From assembly GCA_964423745.1 (NCBI GenBank), contig CAYRGG010000004.1, forward strand, positions 1 through 64,000: a stretch of DNA of 64,000 bases, written 5' to 3'. Below the pieces are notes generated by a model. The model was not told where the DNA came from, made no database searches, and saw only the letters and a program-made list of their open reading frames with translations. This document shows positions 52,744-62,653 of this stretch, in pieces. How positions within the stretch are numbered: the stretch's first letter is position 1; each line of letters starts with the position of its first letter. A program made the position numbers and the translations under genes. The DNA is from CAYRGG01 sp964423745 (lineage in GTDB: Bacteria > Pseudomonadota > Gammaproteobacteria > Competibacterales > Competibacteraceae).

Positions 52744-53766
52744 CTATTCTTTCGCAGTGTTTACTTTATCAAGCATCGTCTGGCAAGCTGCAAGGGCATC
52801 CCTCAATTGCTGTTTTTCAGCAGACGACAACGCCAAAGCGCTACGTAACCGTTCTATCTCTTGAATGGACGCTATATAGCGTTTTTCTAATGAATAGTGG
52901 GTTTTACGTTGTTCGTCTAATTGGTTTTCCCACAGGGTATTACGTTCTTGGGCACTGGCTAAGCTCACCTGCATCTGATTTATTTCTCCACGACAGGTAT
53001 CGAGTTTATGACGTAAATGGGTTCCCTTGGCCTGCCAAGCGTCTTGTTGTTTATCAAAGTGCTGTCGTGCTTGGGCGAGATCATTGCGTTGTTGATCCAG
53101 TAATTGCATCAGGCGGTTTTCACTGGCTTCGCCGCGTTCTCTTTCGGTAATAAAACGTTGTTCAGCCTGGGATAATGCCTGAACGTGGTCGTTTTGCACT
53201 TGCCTCAGGCGTTTCTCCACCTGCGCAACAGCTTCCGCGGATTTCTGGCGTACTTTAGCGGCAGCTTGCGCCGCCGCCTCGGCTTGTTGTTGAGCAGCAG
53301 CTATGGCGTTTTCAGCTACATTGCGCCGTTCCTGTTCGATCAACAGGGTATCTTGAAGTTGTCTAAGGGTATCTGTTAACTGGGTCAGATCCTTATGTAG
53401 GTCAATGGCTTGTTGCTCGGCGCTGTCTTTTTCTGTCAGTGCGACTGCACGTTCTTGCTGGGCTTTGGCGACAGCTAGTTGAGCTTGTTCGCGCTCTTGC
53501 TGAAAGCTCGTTTGGGCTTGGGTGATGGCCACCTGCCAAAAAGCATCCAGAGCTTGGAGTACGGCTTCCGGCACCGCCGGAGGTAGGGCGAGCTGGGGGG
53601 TAGCAGATAATTCCTGCTGCCAACGTTTGAGGTGTTCGGCAATGGTGGAATTACTACCGGTTCCAAGCCATTCTCGAACCCGTTGAATAGACGGTGCAGC
53701 ACCTTGCTCATGGATAGCTGCAGCAGCCTTTTTAACATCGTCGTAACTAATACCAGGTCTTGCCAC
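52744..53766 (-). CDS. kfrA: KfrA-type coiled-coil DNA-binding protein
   Basis: A 340-residue protein with a KfrA_N-type HTH domain (about 5-75, ISYDDVKKAAAAIHEQGAAPSIQRVREWLGTGSNSTIAEHLKRW) and then an almost continuous alpha-helical coiled coil to the end, rich in Gln, Ala, Glu and Arg. KfrA of broad-host-range plasmids autoregulates and helps partition DNA; chromosomal relatives are common in gammaproteobacteria. The start is a GTG. The gene lies 34 bases behind the potassium-uptake pair. Confidence 0.88.
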   Translation of the reverse strand: MARPGISYDDVKKAAAAIHEQGAAPSIQRVREWLGTGSNSTIAEHLKRWQQELSATPQLALPPAVPEAVLQALDAFWQVAITQAQTSFQQEREQAQLAVAKAQQERAVALTEKDSAEQQAIDLHKDLTQLTDTLRQLQDTLLIEQERRNVAENAIAAAQQQAEAAAQAAAKVRQKSAEAVAQVEKRLRQVQNDHVQALSQAEQRFITERERGEASENRLMQLLDQQRNDLAQARQHFDKQQDAWQAKGTHLRHKLDTCRGEINQMQVSLASAQERNTLWENQLDEQRKTHYSLEKRYIASIQEIERLRSALALSSAEKQQLRDALAACQTMLDKVNTAKE

Positions 53767-53800
53767 AGGGATACTCTTTTAGGACAATCATTCTAGTATT

Positions 53801-54442
53801 TTAGCCAAAACGTTCCTTGAGGCTAGACAGTTGATCCTCATGGGTGACGAGCACCACTTCGTCACCGGCATATAAACGGGTCTCTGCCGTTATGACATTA
53901 GACTGACCATTTTGCGTGATAGCAATAGCCATGGTTTGTGGTGGTAAAGACAGCTCGCCCACAGTGGCAGGTAAACCTTGTTGAACTATAAAGGGATAAA
54001 AGCGTATATCGCCACTAAGGGAGGTGGCCATGTTAGCTTGGGTTTGCCCTAACGCGGTATCCACCAAAGCCTTGGCCGCCTCGCGATCTGGAATAATAAC
54101 GTTTTCCAGATCCAGCTCTATACAAATAGGTTTAAAGTCAGGATCATCGATTTTAGTGAAAATTCTTTTAAATCCCAACGCCTTAGCCACCAACGAGGCA
54201 AGTACGTTATCACTGTCATTAGTTCCTAAGCAAAATAATATATCGGTATTTTTGGGACTCACTTCACGGAGTACCGATGGGTGGCTGCCTTGCGCTTGAA
54301 TAATACCGCAGTCAAGACGTCCTTCTAATTGCTCAATGCAGGTTTCATCGGGTTCAACAATAACCACCTCGTGACCTTTGTCTAGTAGAACATCAGCGGT
54401 CATAATGGCGAGGGGGTCAGTGCCGATAAAGACAACTCTCAT
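53801..54442 (-). CDS. TrkA/KtrA-type potassium-uptake regulator
   Basis: A 213-residue cytosolic subunit: RCK N domain (Rossmann-type MRVVFIGTDPLAIMTADVLLDKGHEVVIVEPDE, about 1-120) and TrkA_C domain (about 135-213). E. coli TrkA has two such pairs; this has one, like KtrA. It gates the TrkH-type channel encoded just upstream in response to nucleotides. The 29-base spacing places both in one transcript. Confidence 0.88.
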   Translation of the reverse strand: MRVVFIGTDPLAIMTADVLLDKGHEVVIVEPDETCIEQLEGRLDCGIIQAQGSHPSVLREVSPKNTDILFCLGTNDSDNVLASLVAKALGFKRIFTKIDDPDFKPICIELDLENVIIPDREAAKALVDTALGQTQANMATSLSGDIRFYPFIVQQGLPATVGELSLPPQTMAIAITQNGQSNVITAETRLYAGDEVVLVTHEDQLSSLKERFG

Positions 54443-54471
54443 AATGGTTTTTCCTCATACCAAAAAAATGT

Positions 54472-55938
54472 TCACAATGCTTTTTTCTTCATCCCAATCC
54501 AGGTGTTAGGCGCTAATAAAATTAAAATTGCCAGCATTTCCAAGCGCCCCATGAGCATGTCGATGCAAAGCACTGCTTTGAGGGGCTGGGCCAGATCAGG
54601 ACCCACAATCCCTGCTGATAAACCTACCGTACCGGTAGCCGACACGACCTCGAATAAAGCCGTTAGTGGTTCATGACCATAAGCGACAAACACCACCCAA
54701 GATGCGGCAATAACCCCCACATACCCCATGAAAACTGCCACTGTGGCTTCTATTTCTGGTAGCTTTAAAGGTTTGCCTTCCACACGGGTTAATAGGCGGC
54801 TAGCTGGCGGCATCGAGGTGCGCAACAAAACCAAACGGAATAAACGCATCAAGACAAGCAGTCGCAGTAGTTTAATACCCCCTGCTGTGGAGCCTGCTTC
54901 ACCTCCCACCAGCATGGCGCCGATGAGGGCGAGTTGGGTAGCGGCGTGTAATTCAGCCACCGATTGACTGGAAAAACCCGCCGTGGTTTGTGCTGAAAAG
55001 GTCATTAATATTAAATTAGCAGCATCGTCAATCCCAGCGATTGCGCCAGCTAACCCACTCAACAACAACACCAGGGCAGAACTTAGCAAACAGGCTCCCA
55101 GCAGGGCATAGAGACGTGGGTCAGTCAACAGGGATCGCCAGTGTTTGAAGGTAAAACCATAAAACCAAGAAAAAGACATGGCGCCAGTTACACAAAGGAT
55201 AATGACGACAACCCGGGGTCCCCAACCGGCGAAGCCTGCCAGACTGGTATCGTAACTGGAAAACCCCCCGGTGGAAACGGCCGCGAGGGTGTGTATGATA
55301 GCGCTGGAAAAATCTACACCCAACAGCAACAAAACAATACAGCCTATAAGGGTGACTAGCAGGTAGATGATCAGCACGCGACGGGCATGGGCTGTAGTGC
55401 CCCCTACAATATTCTCTGTTTCCCGATCATCAAAACCCAAGCGTCGGGTGGTCGATCCTGGTGTAATCATCAAGGCCAAGGCCAATACCACGACGCCTAA
55501 GCCGCCTGTCCATTGCAACCAAGCCCGGGCAAATAAAAAGGTATCGGGCTGTTGGGAAACGTGGGTCATGGTGGACAGTCCCGTGGTGGTCACGGCTGAT
55601 ACCATCTCGAATAGCGCATCCCAAAACGACAGCCCGTAACTCATGGTGGGATACGTCATCAACAAGGCTGTCACCATGAAAACCAAGGCTGAGATCACCA
55701 GGGCTTCGTTGGTTTGTAGATTGTTGGCGCAACGTAGCCTGACGCATGGCCATCCCACTAGCACTAACAGACCTATCACAAGGCCATAGCGTAAGGCCGT
55801 GTCATAATATCCACCTGCCAGAGTGACAACCAGCGGCACACAGGTGAGGGCTGCTAGCGGCAAAAATAGTAAACCTAAATACTTGATGATCAAGCGCGGA
55901 CGAACCGCAAAGTGCAGACTTTTTTCTGCTTTGTTCAT
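54472..55938 (-). CDS. TrkH/KtrB-type potassium transporter
   Basis: A 488-residue membrane protein of the TrkH/KtrB family. The four selectivity-filter P-loops are visible: SAVTTTGLSTM, AAVSTGGFSSYD, SAQTTAGFSSQ and SATGTVGLSAG, each with the conserved central glycine. It takes up K+ (or Na+-coupled K+) across the inner membrane with the RCK subunit encoded downstream. Together with the Mrp antiporter it suggests active cation homeostasis. Confidence 0.92.
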   Translation of the reverse strand: MNKAEKSLHFAVRPRLIIKYLGLLFLPLAALTCVPLVVTLAGGYYDTALRYGLVIGLLVLVGWPCVRLRCANNLQTNEALVISALVFMVTALLMTYPTMSYGLSFWDALFEMVSAVTTTGLSTMTHVSQQPDTFLFARAWLQWTGGLGVVVLALALMITPGSTTRRLGFDDRETENIVGGTTAHARRVLIIYLLVTLIGCIVLLLLGVDFSSAIIHTLAAVSTGGFSSYDTSLAGFAGWGPRVVVIILCVTGAMSFSWFYGFTFKHWRSLLTDPRLYALLGACLLSSALVLLLSGLAGAIAGIDDAANLILMTFSAQTTAGFSSQSVAELHAATQLALIGAMLVGGEAGSTAGGIKLLRLLVLMRLFRLVLLRTSMPPASRLLTRVEGKPLKLPEIEATVAVFMGYVGVIAASWVVFVAYGHEPLTALFEVVSATGTVGLSAGIVGPDLAQPLKAVLCIDMLMGRLEMLAILILLAPNTWIGMKKKAL

Positions 55939-56016
55939 CGTTAACTATAGCGTATTTGGAAAGGCAACCGTCTATCTTTGCTTTAGACGATCGCCGAGTT
56001 TAGTGATGGTCGACGA

Positions 56017-56139
56017 ATGCCTGTTTCTGACCAGAAAAAGGTATGGAGCTTTAATAAGCTGACGCTATTACCCCAAATGTTGCGAGAGGCGCAAAGCAAG
56101 GCTCGCAAGATTGCCAACAGGATTCCAGGCCGTTATTAA
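56017..56139 (+). CDS. Possible 40-residue basic small protein
   Basis: A 40-codon frame in the gap between two minus-strand genes, starting MPVSDQKKVWSFNKLTLL and ending KARKIANRIPGRY. It has a coding-like composition, a net positive charge and no family match. The ribosome-binding site is weak. It could be a small peptide gene or the tail of a lost gene. Confidence 0.3.
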   Translation: MPVSDQKKVWSFNKLTLLPQMLREAQSKARKIANRIPGRY

Positions 56140-56146
56140 AACAGCC

Positions 56147-57454
56147 TTAGTTTGAGAGCATATCGCCCGCGCACAAATGCTTAATTTGCTCGTAAACTTC
56201 TGGATGATTTGCCAAGTGAAAATGATTCATGCCGCTAAAGACCCGCTTAAAATGGAAAGGAACGCATTGATCAGGTTGAGATAACGGACCCGTGGCGCTT
56301 TTATGGCAGACTAATAAATCACCGACGATTTGCCCTAGGGGATGGGCCGAGTCCCGGGTAATCGTGGCGGCGATAAAACAGTAGTTGATATTGTCGGCTA
56401 AGGGAATGGGGCTGCCAGTGTTTTTAAGTAATAAGTCTGGATCATAACCCTGCCAGTCCTCGTCAACTACATAACCATAACGCAGATCTTTAATACCGGC
56501 GCTGCGGAGTTTGATAAGCTGAGCAGGCACTTGCGTACCAGGTGTGTCAAAAAAGCTTAACACTGACCCGAGTACATTGCCTGCCTTTTCCAAATGAGCC
56601 CCCAGATGGGGCGAGCCGATACAAAACACCTGTTTTAGTTTGTCCAGCCACCCTAAACCGTCGTGAGCGCCATAATAAACGGCACTGCGTACCACGAGTC
56701 CACCCATGCTGTGGCCGATGAGAACAAGCTCATCCACGGGACCTGGATAAACCGCCATGAGTTCGTCCATCAGGTTCGCTAGTTGTTTACCATTATGGGA
56801 AATGTGCAGGCCACTGTTATAGCGGAGATACAAGGGCGTGTAGCCCAGGTCCCGTTCCAGTAAGGAACCAAAATTCTCACTGGGATCCCCGTAGAACCGT
56901 TGCGCCCCCATATTCCAAACCTGTTCCGTACAGCCAAGACCATGCACAAAGAGGCAGATCTTGCTGCTCTTATAGGGCAGGGTACGTGCTAGTTTAAGGG
57001 TATTCAAGGGCAAGGGCTGACCTTGGTAACGCAATTCCATAGGAATAGCTAAGTGGTTTCCTTGCCCATTGAGATAATCGCCAATGGCGCCGTTGAGAGC
57101 GCCTTGGGCTGTATGGAGCCAATTTGGCAAGTTTTTATCAGAGGGTGCTGAATTCAACGAGATGCTGATGTCGTCTTGTTCAAGCAGCTTTTCACCGGCG
57201 TTTCGGGTCGCCAGGGCAAAACCCGCATCGGTTGCTAGGCGTACCCCGCGGGTGACAGTGCGGATGGACGTGTATACCCCTCGGGCACACAAACAGTGGG
57301 CAGCGTTGACCGCCTTGACCGGGGTTGTTGGCACCACGTAGCTAATCCGGCGCTCATATTTTTTTGCAACCCTCAGGTGGTTGCGTTCAACCAAATGGGT
57401 GGTGTGTTCGATGGCATCGAACAATAAATCCTTTAAACCTTTCAGATGCTTCAC
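56147..57454 (-). CDS. Alpha/beta hydrolase (lipase-like)
   Basis: A 435-residue alpha/beta hydrolase. The oxyanion segment CLFVHGLGCTEQVWNMG and nucleophile elbow VLIGHSMGGLVVRSAVYYG mark the fold; the C-terminal His in FSGMNHFHLANHPEVYEQI probably completes the triad. There is an N-terminal helical extension of about 110 residues and no signal peptide, so a cytosolic esterase or lipase is likely. The substrate is unknown. Confidence 0.85.
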   Translation of the reverse strand: MKHLKGLKDLLFDAIEHTTHLVERNHLRVAKKYERRISYVVPTTPVKAVNAAHCLCARGVYTSIRTVTRGVRLATDAGFALATRNAGEKLLEQDDISISLNSAPSDKNLPNWLHTAQGALNGAIGDYLNGQGNHLAIPMELRYQGQPLPLNTLKLARTLPYKSSKICLFVHGLGCTEQVWNMGAQRFYGDPSENFGSLLERDLGYTPLYLRYNSGLHISHNGKQLANLMDELMAVYPGPVDELVLIGHSMGGLVVRSAVYYGAHDGLGWLDKLKQVFCIGSPHLGAHLEKAGNVLGSVLSFFDTPGTQVPAQLIKLRSAGIKDLRYGYVVDEDWQGYDPDLLLKNTGSPIPLADNINYCFIAATITRDSAHPLGQIVGDLLVCHKSATGPLSQPDQCVPFHFKRVFSGMNHFHLANHPEVYEQIKHLCAGDMLSN

Positions 57455-57517
57455 GGGGAGTCTCCCCTGACAAATAAGAACTATATACAGTGTAGTGTAG
57501 TGTAGCTTAACCCAATG

Positions 57518-58786
57518 TCAGAATATAATATAGTTTCGAGTCATGGTAACAACACCGGCGGCCGCCGCTATGACCAACGGTAAGGCTGCCCGTAGCCCCA
57601 GCCCTTTCCCGCCGATAAAACCCGCCATAGCCCCTTTGACCAGACTATTGACCGCGCTGGCGATAATGATGCCCGTGGCGGCCAAGTGGCTAGGCAGTTG
57701 CGTAGTGCTTAAGCGTGATAGGGACAGATTGATGGCATCCACATCCGCTACGCCGGAGATGGCAGCCATCAAGAAGACGCCCGCTTCGCCAAAATACTCC
57801 TGCAATGCCCTGGTCAACAATACGATGACTGCTAAAAAGGCGCCAAAACGCAGGGCAACCCCCAATTCCAGAGGATTTTGAATTTGTTGTAGGGGCGCTG
57901 TCTGTTGCCCGCTACGGCGCCACCAATAGAGGGCTACAGACCCATAGGTGATCACCGTCATGACCAGCGCCGGTAGCACTAACAAAGGAAAAAGCTGTGG
58001 GTTGATGAGGGTAGCGACGATCACCATACGGGGGAACATGGTGCCACAGGCGATCAAGATGCCAGCTGCCAGAAAGGGCGTTAGATCTGACCGGGATTTA
58101 CCCAGTCGTGCAAAATGCAAAGTGAGGGCCGTGGAGGAGGCGAGTCCCGCAAACAGGCTGGTGAGTAGAATACCCTTACGCTCACCGGCCAGTTTCATAG
58201 CGAAATAACCGATAAACGAGATACTGGCGATCAACACCACCATCCACCAAATTTCATAGGGATTCAGCACTTGCCAAGGTCCAAAGCCTTGGTTGGGCAA
58301 CAAGGGCAGCACCACCAGGGAAATGAGCAGTAATTTAAGTACTGCCCGCAGTTCATGCTGTTGCAGGGTTTTCAACCAACGGTGTAATTGCGGTTTATAG
58401 CCCAGCAAAAAGGCGGTGGCGACGGCGCTGGCCACCGCAGGCACCACTTGTCCCAGGGTGGCTAGCGCCCCCAGGGTAAAGGTCAGTAACGCGGCCACCA
58501 TACTGGTGATGCCCACATCTTGATCCCGTCGCAAACTGACCTGATAAGCCGTGGTTAATAAAATAATAAGCCCCAGCAAGGCAAAACCCAGCAGATGAAT
58601 ACTTAAATCTTGGGCTAACAGCCCACAAACACCCCCCAAAAGCCCCAGCAAACCATAACTACGTAGACCTGCCACCCGCTGTCCCTCGGCCACCTGGCGC
58701 TCCTGCCATCCCCGTTCAATGCCAATCAGCAAACCTAAGCCCAATGCGGTGGCCAATAAATAGAGTTGTTCTTGAAGGGGCATCAT
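57518..58786 (-). CDS. MgtC/SapB-DUF4010 membrane protein
   Basis: A 422-residue membrane protein: an MgtC-like N-terminal part (LGLGLLIGIERGWQERQVAEGQRVAGLRSYGLLGLLGGVCG, residues about 10-130) and a DUF4010 C-terminal part (SSTALTLHFARLG, YFGEAGVFLMAAISGVADVDAINLSLS). DUF4010 proteins are predicted transporters; the substrate is unknown. The ATG at 58786 is the first real ATG; an upstream TTG is unlikely. It is divergent from the ABC-F gene. Confidence 0.88.
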   Translation of the reverse strand: MMPLQEQLYLLATALGLGLLIGIERGWQERQVAEGQRVAGLRSYGLLGLLGGVCGLLAQDLSIHLLGFALLGLIILLTTAYQVSLRRDQDVGITSMVAALLTFTLGALATLGQVVPAVASAVATAFLLGYKPQLHRWLKTLQQHELRAVLKLLLISLVVLPLLPNQGFGPWQVLNPYEIWWMVVLIASISFIGYFAMKLAGERKGILLTSLFAGLASSTALTLHFARLGKSRSDLTPFLAAGILIACGTMFPRMVIVATLINPQLFPLLVLPALVMTVITYGSVALYWWRRSGQQTAPLQQIQNPLELGVALRFGAFLAVIVLLTRALQEYFGEAGVFLMAAISGVADVDAINLSLSRLSTTQLPSHLAATGIIIASAVNSLVKGAMAGFIGGKGLGLRAALPLVIAAAAGVVTMTRNYIIF

Positions 58787-58892
58787 GGTGGTGCGCAAAG
58801 ACCTTATAAAGACAAACGGTTGTAAACTTTTTTCCAGGGATGCTTACAATATGGGTTGTTGCCAGAAGACATGCAAAGGTAAAGTAATCAAC

Positions 58893-60782
58893 GTGACTAT
58901 TCTAACGGCTGATAATCTAGAATACAGTATCGGCCCTCGGCACTTGTTGGCAGGGGTTGGTTTTTCCATTGACCGTGGCGAGCGTATTGGTCTACTGGGT
59001 CGCAACGGCGAAGGTAAATCGACGCTCCTGAGTATTTTGGCGGGGGAACGACAGGCGGATGATGGACAGCTTGTCTGGCGTAGTGGTTGTGGAGCTGCCC
59101 TGGTGGGACAAGAGCCTGTATTCACGGCAGGCGCCAGCGTCTTCGATATGGTGGTGGAAGGGTTAGGGGAGAAAACCCAACTCCTAGCAGATTACCATAG
59201 GACGGCTAGCCGTGTCGCCGCGTCTGCCGATCCGTCTGATCTGGTGCAGTTGGACCACCTACAAGGACAGCTTGAAGCCGCCGATGGTTGGCAGTTGGAA
59301 CAGCGGGTCGCTAGCATCATCAGTCAGCTAGATTTATCTGGGGATAAACCTGTGGCAACCCTTTCCGGGGGTTGGCAGCGGCGCGTGGCGCTGGCTAAAG
59401 CATTGGTTCAAGAACCGGCTTTATTATTACTTGACGAACCTACCAACCATTTAGATATGGAGGCCATCGAATGGTTGGAAAACACCCTTGTCGCCTATGG
59501 GGGAGCGGTGCTGTTTGTTACCCACGATCGCCGCTTCTTGCGGCGCTTGGCGACCCGTATCTTTGCATTGGATCGTGGTCATCTTAGCGTGTGGCCGGGG
59601 GATTACGACAATTATTTGCGCCGTATGGAAGAACAGCAGAACGAAGAAGCCCGTCACCAAGCAAAATTCGATAAATTGTTGGCCCAGGAAGAGGCGTGGA
59701 TTCGGCAAGGCATTAAAGCCCGCCGCACCCGCAATGAAGGCCGGGTGCGGGCGTTGCAAGCCTTGCGGATGGAACGCAAAGCGCGGGTTGAACGCCAGGG
59801 TAAAGTAGCCATCACTGTGAGCAGTGAGCAATCCGGTAAACTGGTGATAGACGCGGAAAACGTCACCCAATGCTACGCCGACAAACCTCTTATCAGGGAT
59901 TTTTCCTGTCGTATTTTACGGGGTGATCGCATCGGTTTATTAGGCCCTAATGGGGTTGGTAAAACGACGCTGCTCAAGCTCTTGTTGGGTGAATTAAAAC
60001 CCGACGCCGGTCGGGTACGGCAAGGCTCACAGCTCCAAGTGGCCTACTTTGACCAGCACCGGGCCCAGCTTCGGGAAGACCGTTCGGCCATAGAAAACGT
60101 CGCCGAGGGTAGCGATAGTGTGATGCTGAACGGGCGTAGTCTACACCCCATCAGCTATCTAAAACGCTTTTTGTTTACCCCTGAGCGGGCTCGATCATCG
60201 GTGGCCACCCTCTCCGGTGGCGAGCGTAACCGTTTGCTGTTGGCGCGGCTGTTTACCCACCCCACTAACCTATTAGTGCTGGACGAACCCACCAACGATT
60301 TAGACTTGGAAACCCTAGAGGTGCTGGAAGATTTGCTCATGGAGTACCCAGGCACTTTATTGCTGGTAAGCCATGACCGGGAATTTATCGATCAGGTGGT
60401 CACCAGCGTCTTCGTGTTTGAAGGGCAGGGGCGCGTCAATAGTTATGTGGGCGGTTACAGTGACTGGCTTGCCCAGCGTCCATCGTCGGCACCCGCCGTC
60501 AGCGCCGCTGCCAAAAAGCCTGCTGCCGTTGCTAAGGTCCAAAAACCTGTGCGCAACACTAAGCTGAGTTATAAGTTAAGCCGCGAGTTGGAGGCGTTAC
60601 CAGAGCGTATCGAGTCTTTGGAGCAGACCGTGGCGCAACAGCAGAAAAAAATCGCCAGTGCGGATTTTTATCAGCAATCTGAAACCGTCATTAAAACCGA
60701 GTTAGATCAGCTACAAATCCTTGAGCAAGAACTAGAAACGGTTTACGCGCGTTGGGAAGAGCTCGAAGCGATGAATACCTAA
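58893..60782 (+). CDS. uup: ABC-F ATPase (Uup-like)
   Basis: A 629-residue ABC-F protein with two nucleotide-binding domains and no TM segments: Walker A GLLGRNGEGKST and GLLGPNGVGKTT, signatures LSGGWQRRVALAKAL and LSGGERNRLLLARLF, Walker B LLLLDEPTNHLD and LLVLDEPTNDLD, and a linker with the ABC-F pattern RRTRNEGRVRALQ. A C-terminal coiled coil (KLSYKLSRELEALPERIESLEQTV) identifies Uup. GTG 58893 follows AAAGGTAAAG; longer starts (58785, ATG 58851) have weaker support. Uup acts on ribosomes and on DNA-repair intermediates. Confidence 0.93.
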   Translation: MTILTADNLEYSIGPRHLLAGVGFSIDRGERIGLLGRNGEGKSTLLSILAGERQADDGQLVWRSGCGAALVGQEPVFTAGASVFDMVVEGLGEKTQLLADYHRTASRVAASADPSDLVQLDHLQGQLEAADGWQLEQRVASIISQLDLSGDKPVATLSGGWQRRVALAKALVQEPALLLLDEPTNHLDMEAIEWLENTLVAYGGAVLFVTHDRRFLRRLATRIFALDRGHLSVWPGDYDNYLRRMEEQQNEEARHQAKFDKLLAQEEAWIRQGIKARRTRNEGRVRALQALRMERKARVERQGKVAITVSSEQSGKLVIDAENVTQCYADKPLIRDFSCRILRGDRIGLLGPNGVGKTTLLKLLLGELKPDAGRVRQGSQLQVAYFDQHRAQLREDRSAIENVAEGSDSVMLNGRSLHPISYLKRFLFTPERARSSVATLSGGERNRLLLARLFTHPTNLLVLDEPTNDLDLETLEVLEDLLMEYPGTLLLVSHDREFIDQVVTSVFVFEGQGRVNSYVGGYSDWLAQRPSSAPAVSAAAKKPAAVAKVQKPVRNTKLSYKLSRELEALPERIESLEQTVAQQQKKIASADFYQQSETVIKTELDQLQILEQELETVYARWEELEAMNT

Positions 60783-60880
60783 GGGTTTTCCAAATAACCT
60801 TGCAGTCGTCTTACCACCTCTTGTTTGAAAATGAGCCCAACCGCTTTACTTGGGCAGTCAGGCTTAATGATATTTACTCA

Positions 60881-61744
60881 TTAAATAGGGCTGATGTGAT
60901 TAGCGCTGACCCATCCCGTGACGCTATGTTTTATCTCGATCCAGTCGGCTGCTTGTTGGACTACCTCAACCACCGTGCCCCCGGTCAAGGGTGAAGTGAC
61001 CACGCCATGGCTTAAACCGGGACCACTACGCACGTTGAGCTTATTGGCGGTCACCATGACGGCGCTGGGGGACAAACCCGGCGCAGACCGGGGTGATAAA
61101 ACTGGGGTTGTCAGCGCATCGTCCCCATCGTCCACGTCACGTCCTTCCGCTAGCAACGTATCCCGCAGGCGATCTAGGGGAAAGGCAGGACCGGGATCGA
61201 TCTTACGGGTGGGGGCGATTTCCTCATGACCGAGAATTTCCCGGATGGGATAGGACTGGTTTAATAGGCGGCAAAGCTCAAAGACCGCTTCGATCTGGGG
61301 TTCCGTATAGCGATGCCAGAAGGTGGGGCGAGATTCATTCCGATGGGTCGCCTCGATGACATCCTCCGGATCGTAAAGCTTATTAAACCAGGACACAAAG
61401 CCACCATTGCCATTGCGCTCAAGGCGTCCGGCATTGTCGATCTCAATGCCCACTGCGTATTTGTTATAACCTGAACGACCTTGCCAACGGCTGCGCCCCG
61501 CATGCCAGGCGACGGTATCAAAAGGCGCTAATTGATAGATTTCTCCTTGACGACCCACCACCAGGTGGGCCGAGGCTTTGACGTCCGGGTTAGTGAGGGT
61601 TTGCACGGCGGATTCCGCCGAGCTTCCCGCGGTGTAATGAATCACGATACTGTCAGGCGCCCCATCGACGAGCTTACCGCCCCGGTTGGGGGTCTCCTGC
61701 CATTTGATGGTATCGCCCTGTAAGCGGTGGTTGACAATGTTCAT
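60881..61744 (-). CDS. N-acetylmuramoyl-L-alanine amidase with SH3 domain
   Basis: A 287-residue Amidase_2 (T7 lysozyme/AmpD-like) enzyme with a C-terminal bacterial SH3 domain (about 225-285, VMVTANKLNVRSGPGLSHGVVTSPLTGGTVVEVVQQAADWIEI). Zinc ligands fit VIHYTAGSSAESAV, AWHAGRSRWQG and GHEEIAPTRKIDPGPAFP. There is no signal peptide, as in phage endolysins. The start follows GAGGA and the stop of the holin gene by ten bases, so the two form a lysis cassette. Confidence 0.9.
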   Translation of the reverse strand: MNIVNHRLQGDTIKWQETPNRGGKLVDGAPDSIVIHYTAGSSAESAVQTLTNPDVKASAHLVVGRQGEIYQLAPFDTVAWHAGRSRWQGRSGYNKYAVGIEIDNAGRLERNGNGGFVSWFNKLYDPEDVIEATHRNESRPTFWHRYTEPQIEAVFELCRLLNQSYPIREILGHEEIAPTRKIDPGPAFPLDRLRDTLLAEGRDVDDGDDALTTPVLSPRSAPGLSPSAVMVTANKLNVRSGPGLSHGVVTSPLTGGTVVEVVQQAADWIEIKHSVTGWVSANHISPI

Positions 61745-61754
61745 GTTTGTTTCC

Positions 61755-62255
61755 TCAACCGACGACTTCATCATCCAACAACGACGGACGTTTGGGCGCT
61801 CCCGTCATCATGCGCGAGAAGGTGTTGCTCATATTCGCTTTTTCAAGACTGCGGCCAATGCTCCAGGTGGCCACAACACCGCCCCAAGCCGCCCAGAACT
61901 CACCGGGCAGTTGAAACGCCTGCATGGCGTCCGCCCCGAACAGTTGCCCAAAAAAGGGCGCGATGACATAGTTAATACCGATCATGATAAGACCACCGTA
62001 GACCACCGTTGGGCGGGCCCGTTTGGTATAGTTGTCCCCTTGGGTGAGCTCGGCAACCAATACCCGTTCACGGGCTTCTAAGTTTTTACGGACCGTTTGC
62101 TCCACTTGTGCTTGACGCTGTTGAAGCAGTCTCCGCAACTCTAACTTAAAGGTTTGTTTTTCTTCGCCGCTTAAGTGAAAGCGATCCACCGTCTCACCCA
62201 CTTTGTCGACAAGCTCGCCAACACCACCTGTAAATAACTGAGTAAACCAGCTCAT
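61755..62255 (-). CDS. 3TM-type phage holin
   Basis: A 166-residue protein: an amphipathic, charged N-terminal half (KQTFKLELRRLLQQRQAQVEQTV) and two or three C-terminal TM segments (VVYGGLIMIGINYVIAPFFGQLF and EFWAAWGGVVATWSIGRSLEK). This matches holins of the 3TM/gene-transfer-release type. Together with the endolysin downstream it makes a holin-endolysin pair. No tail, capsid or integrase genes are in the window. Confidence 0.8.
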   Translation of the reverse strand: MSWFTQLFTGGVGELVDKVGETVDRFHLSGEEKQTFKLELRRLLQQRQAQVEQTVRKNLEARERVLVAELTQGDNYTKRARPTVVYGGLIMIGINYVIAPFFGQLFGADAMQAFQLPGEFWAAWGGVVATWSIGRSLEKANMSNTFSRMMTGAPKRPSLLDDEVVG

Positions 62256-62653
62256 GGTTATGGTCTCCTTAAATTGTTTATCAAATTAATGGATAAAGTT
62301 ATTTCGGTTAGTATTACGTTTGGCTTGGCCTTGAAACATCCTACTAAGGTCGCTATTGCGTCACGACCGAAGTAGCGGTTGTAAATACTGTTTCTAAGCC
62401 GTGATCACCCTTAATACCTATAACGATGATATTTTTTAACCATAGGGATACAGAATTATGTCTTTTGAATCAAAGTAATTTTTCACATTTTTTTTGTGAA
62501 AAAAGACCTAAATTCTCAAACGTATTCGGTCTAGGTGGTTAGGATAGGTTTAGGGTGTTTCTGTTGGATTTCTGAATTGCAGCTTTTTTTGTTTCATTTG
62601 TTTCTAACGTTCGTTGTTAGAACTGGTTTTTTTATTTTCTATGCACAAGGTTA

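Noticed and set aside
52744..53766. Plasmid or integrated plasmid suggested by kfrA
   Set aside because: No replication, partition ATPase or conjugation genes nearby; chromosomal KfrA-like genes are common.
57490..57505. Short tandem TGTAG repeat upstream of the DUF4010 stop
   Set aside because: Only three units long; too short to call a functional or variable repeat.
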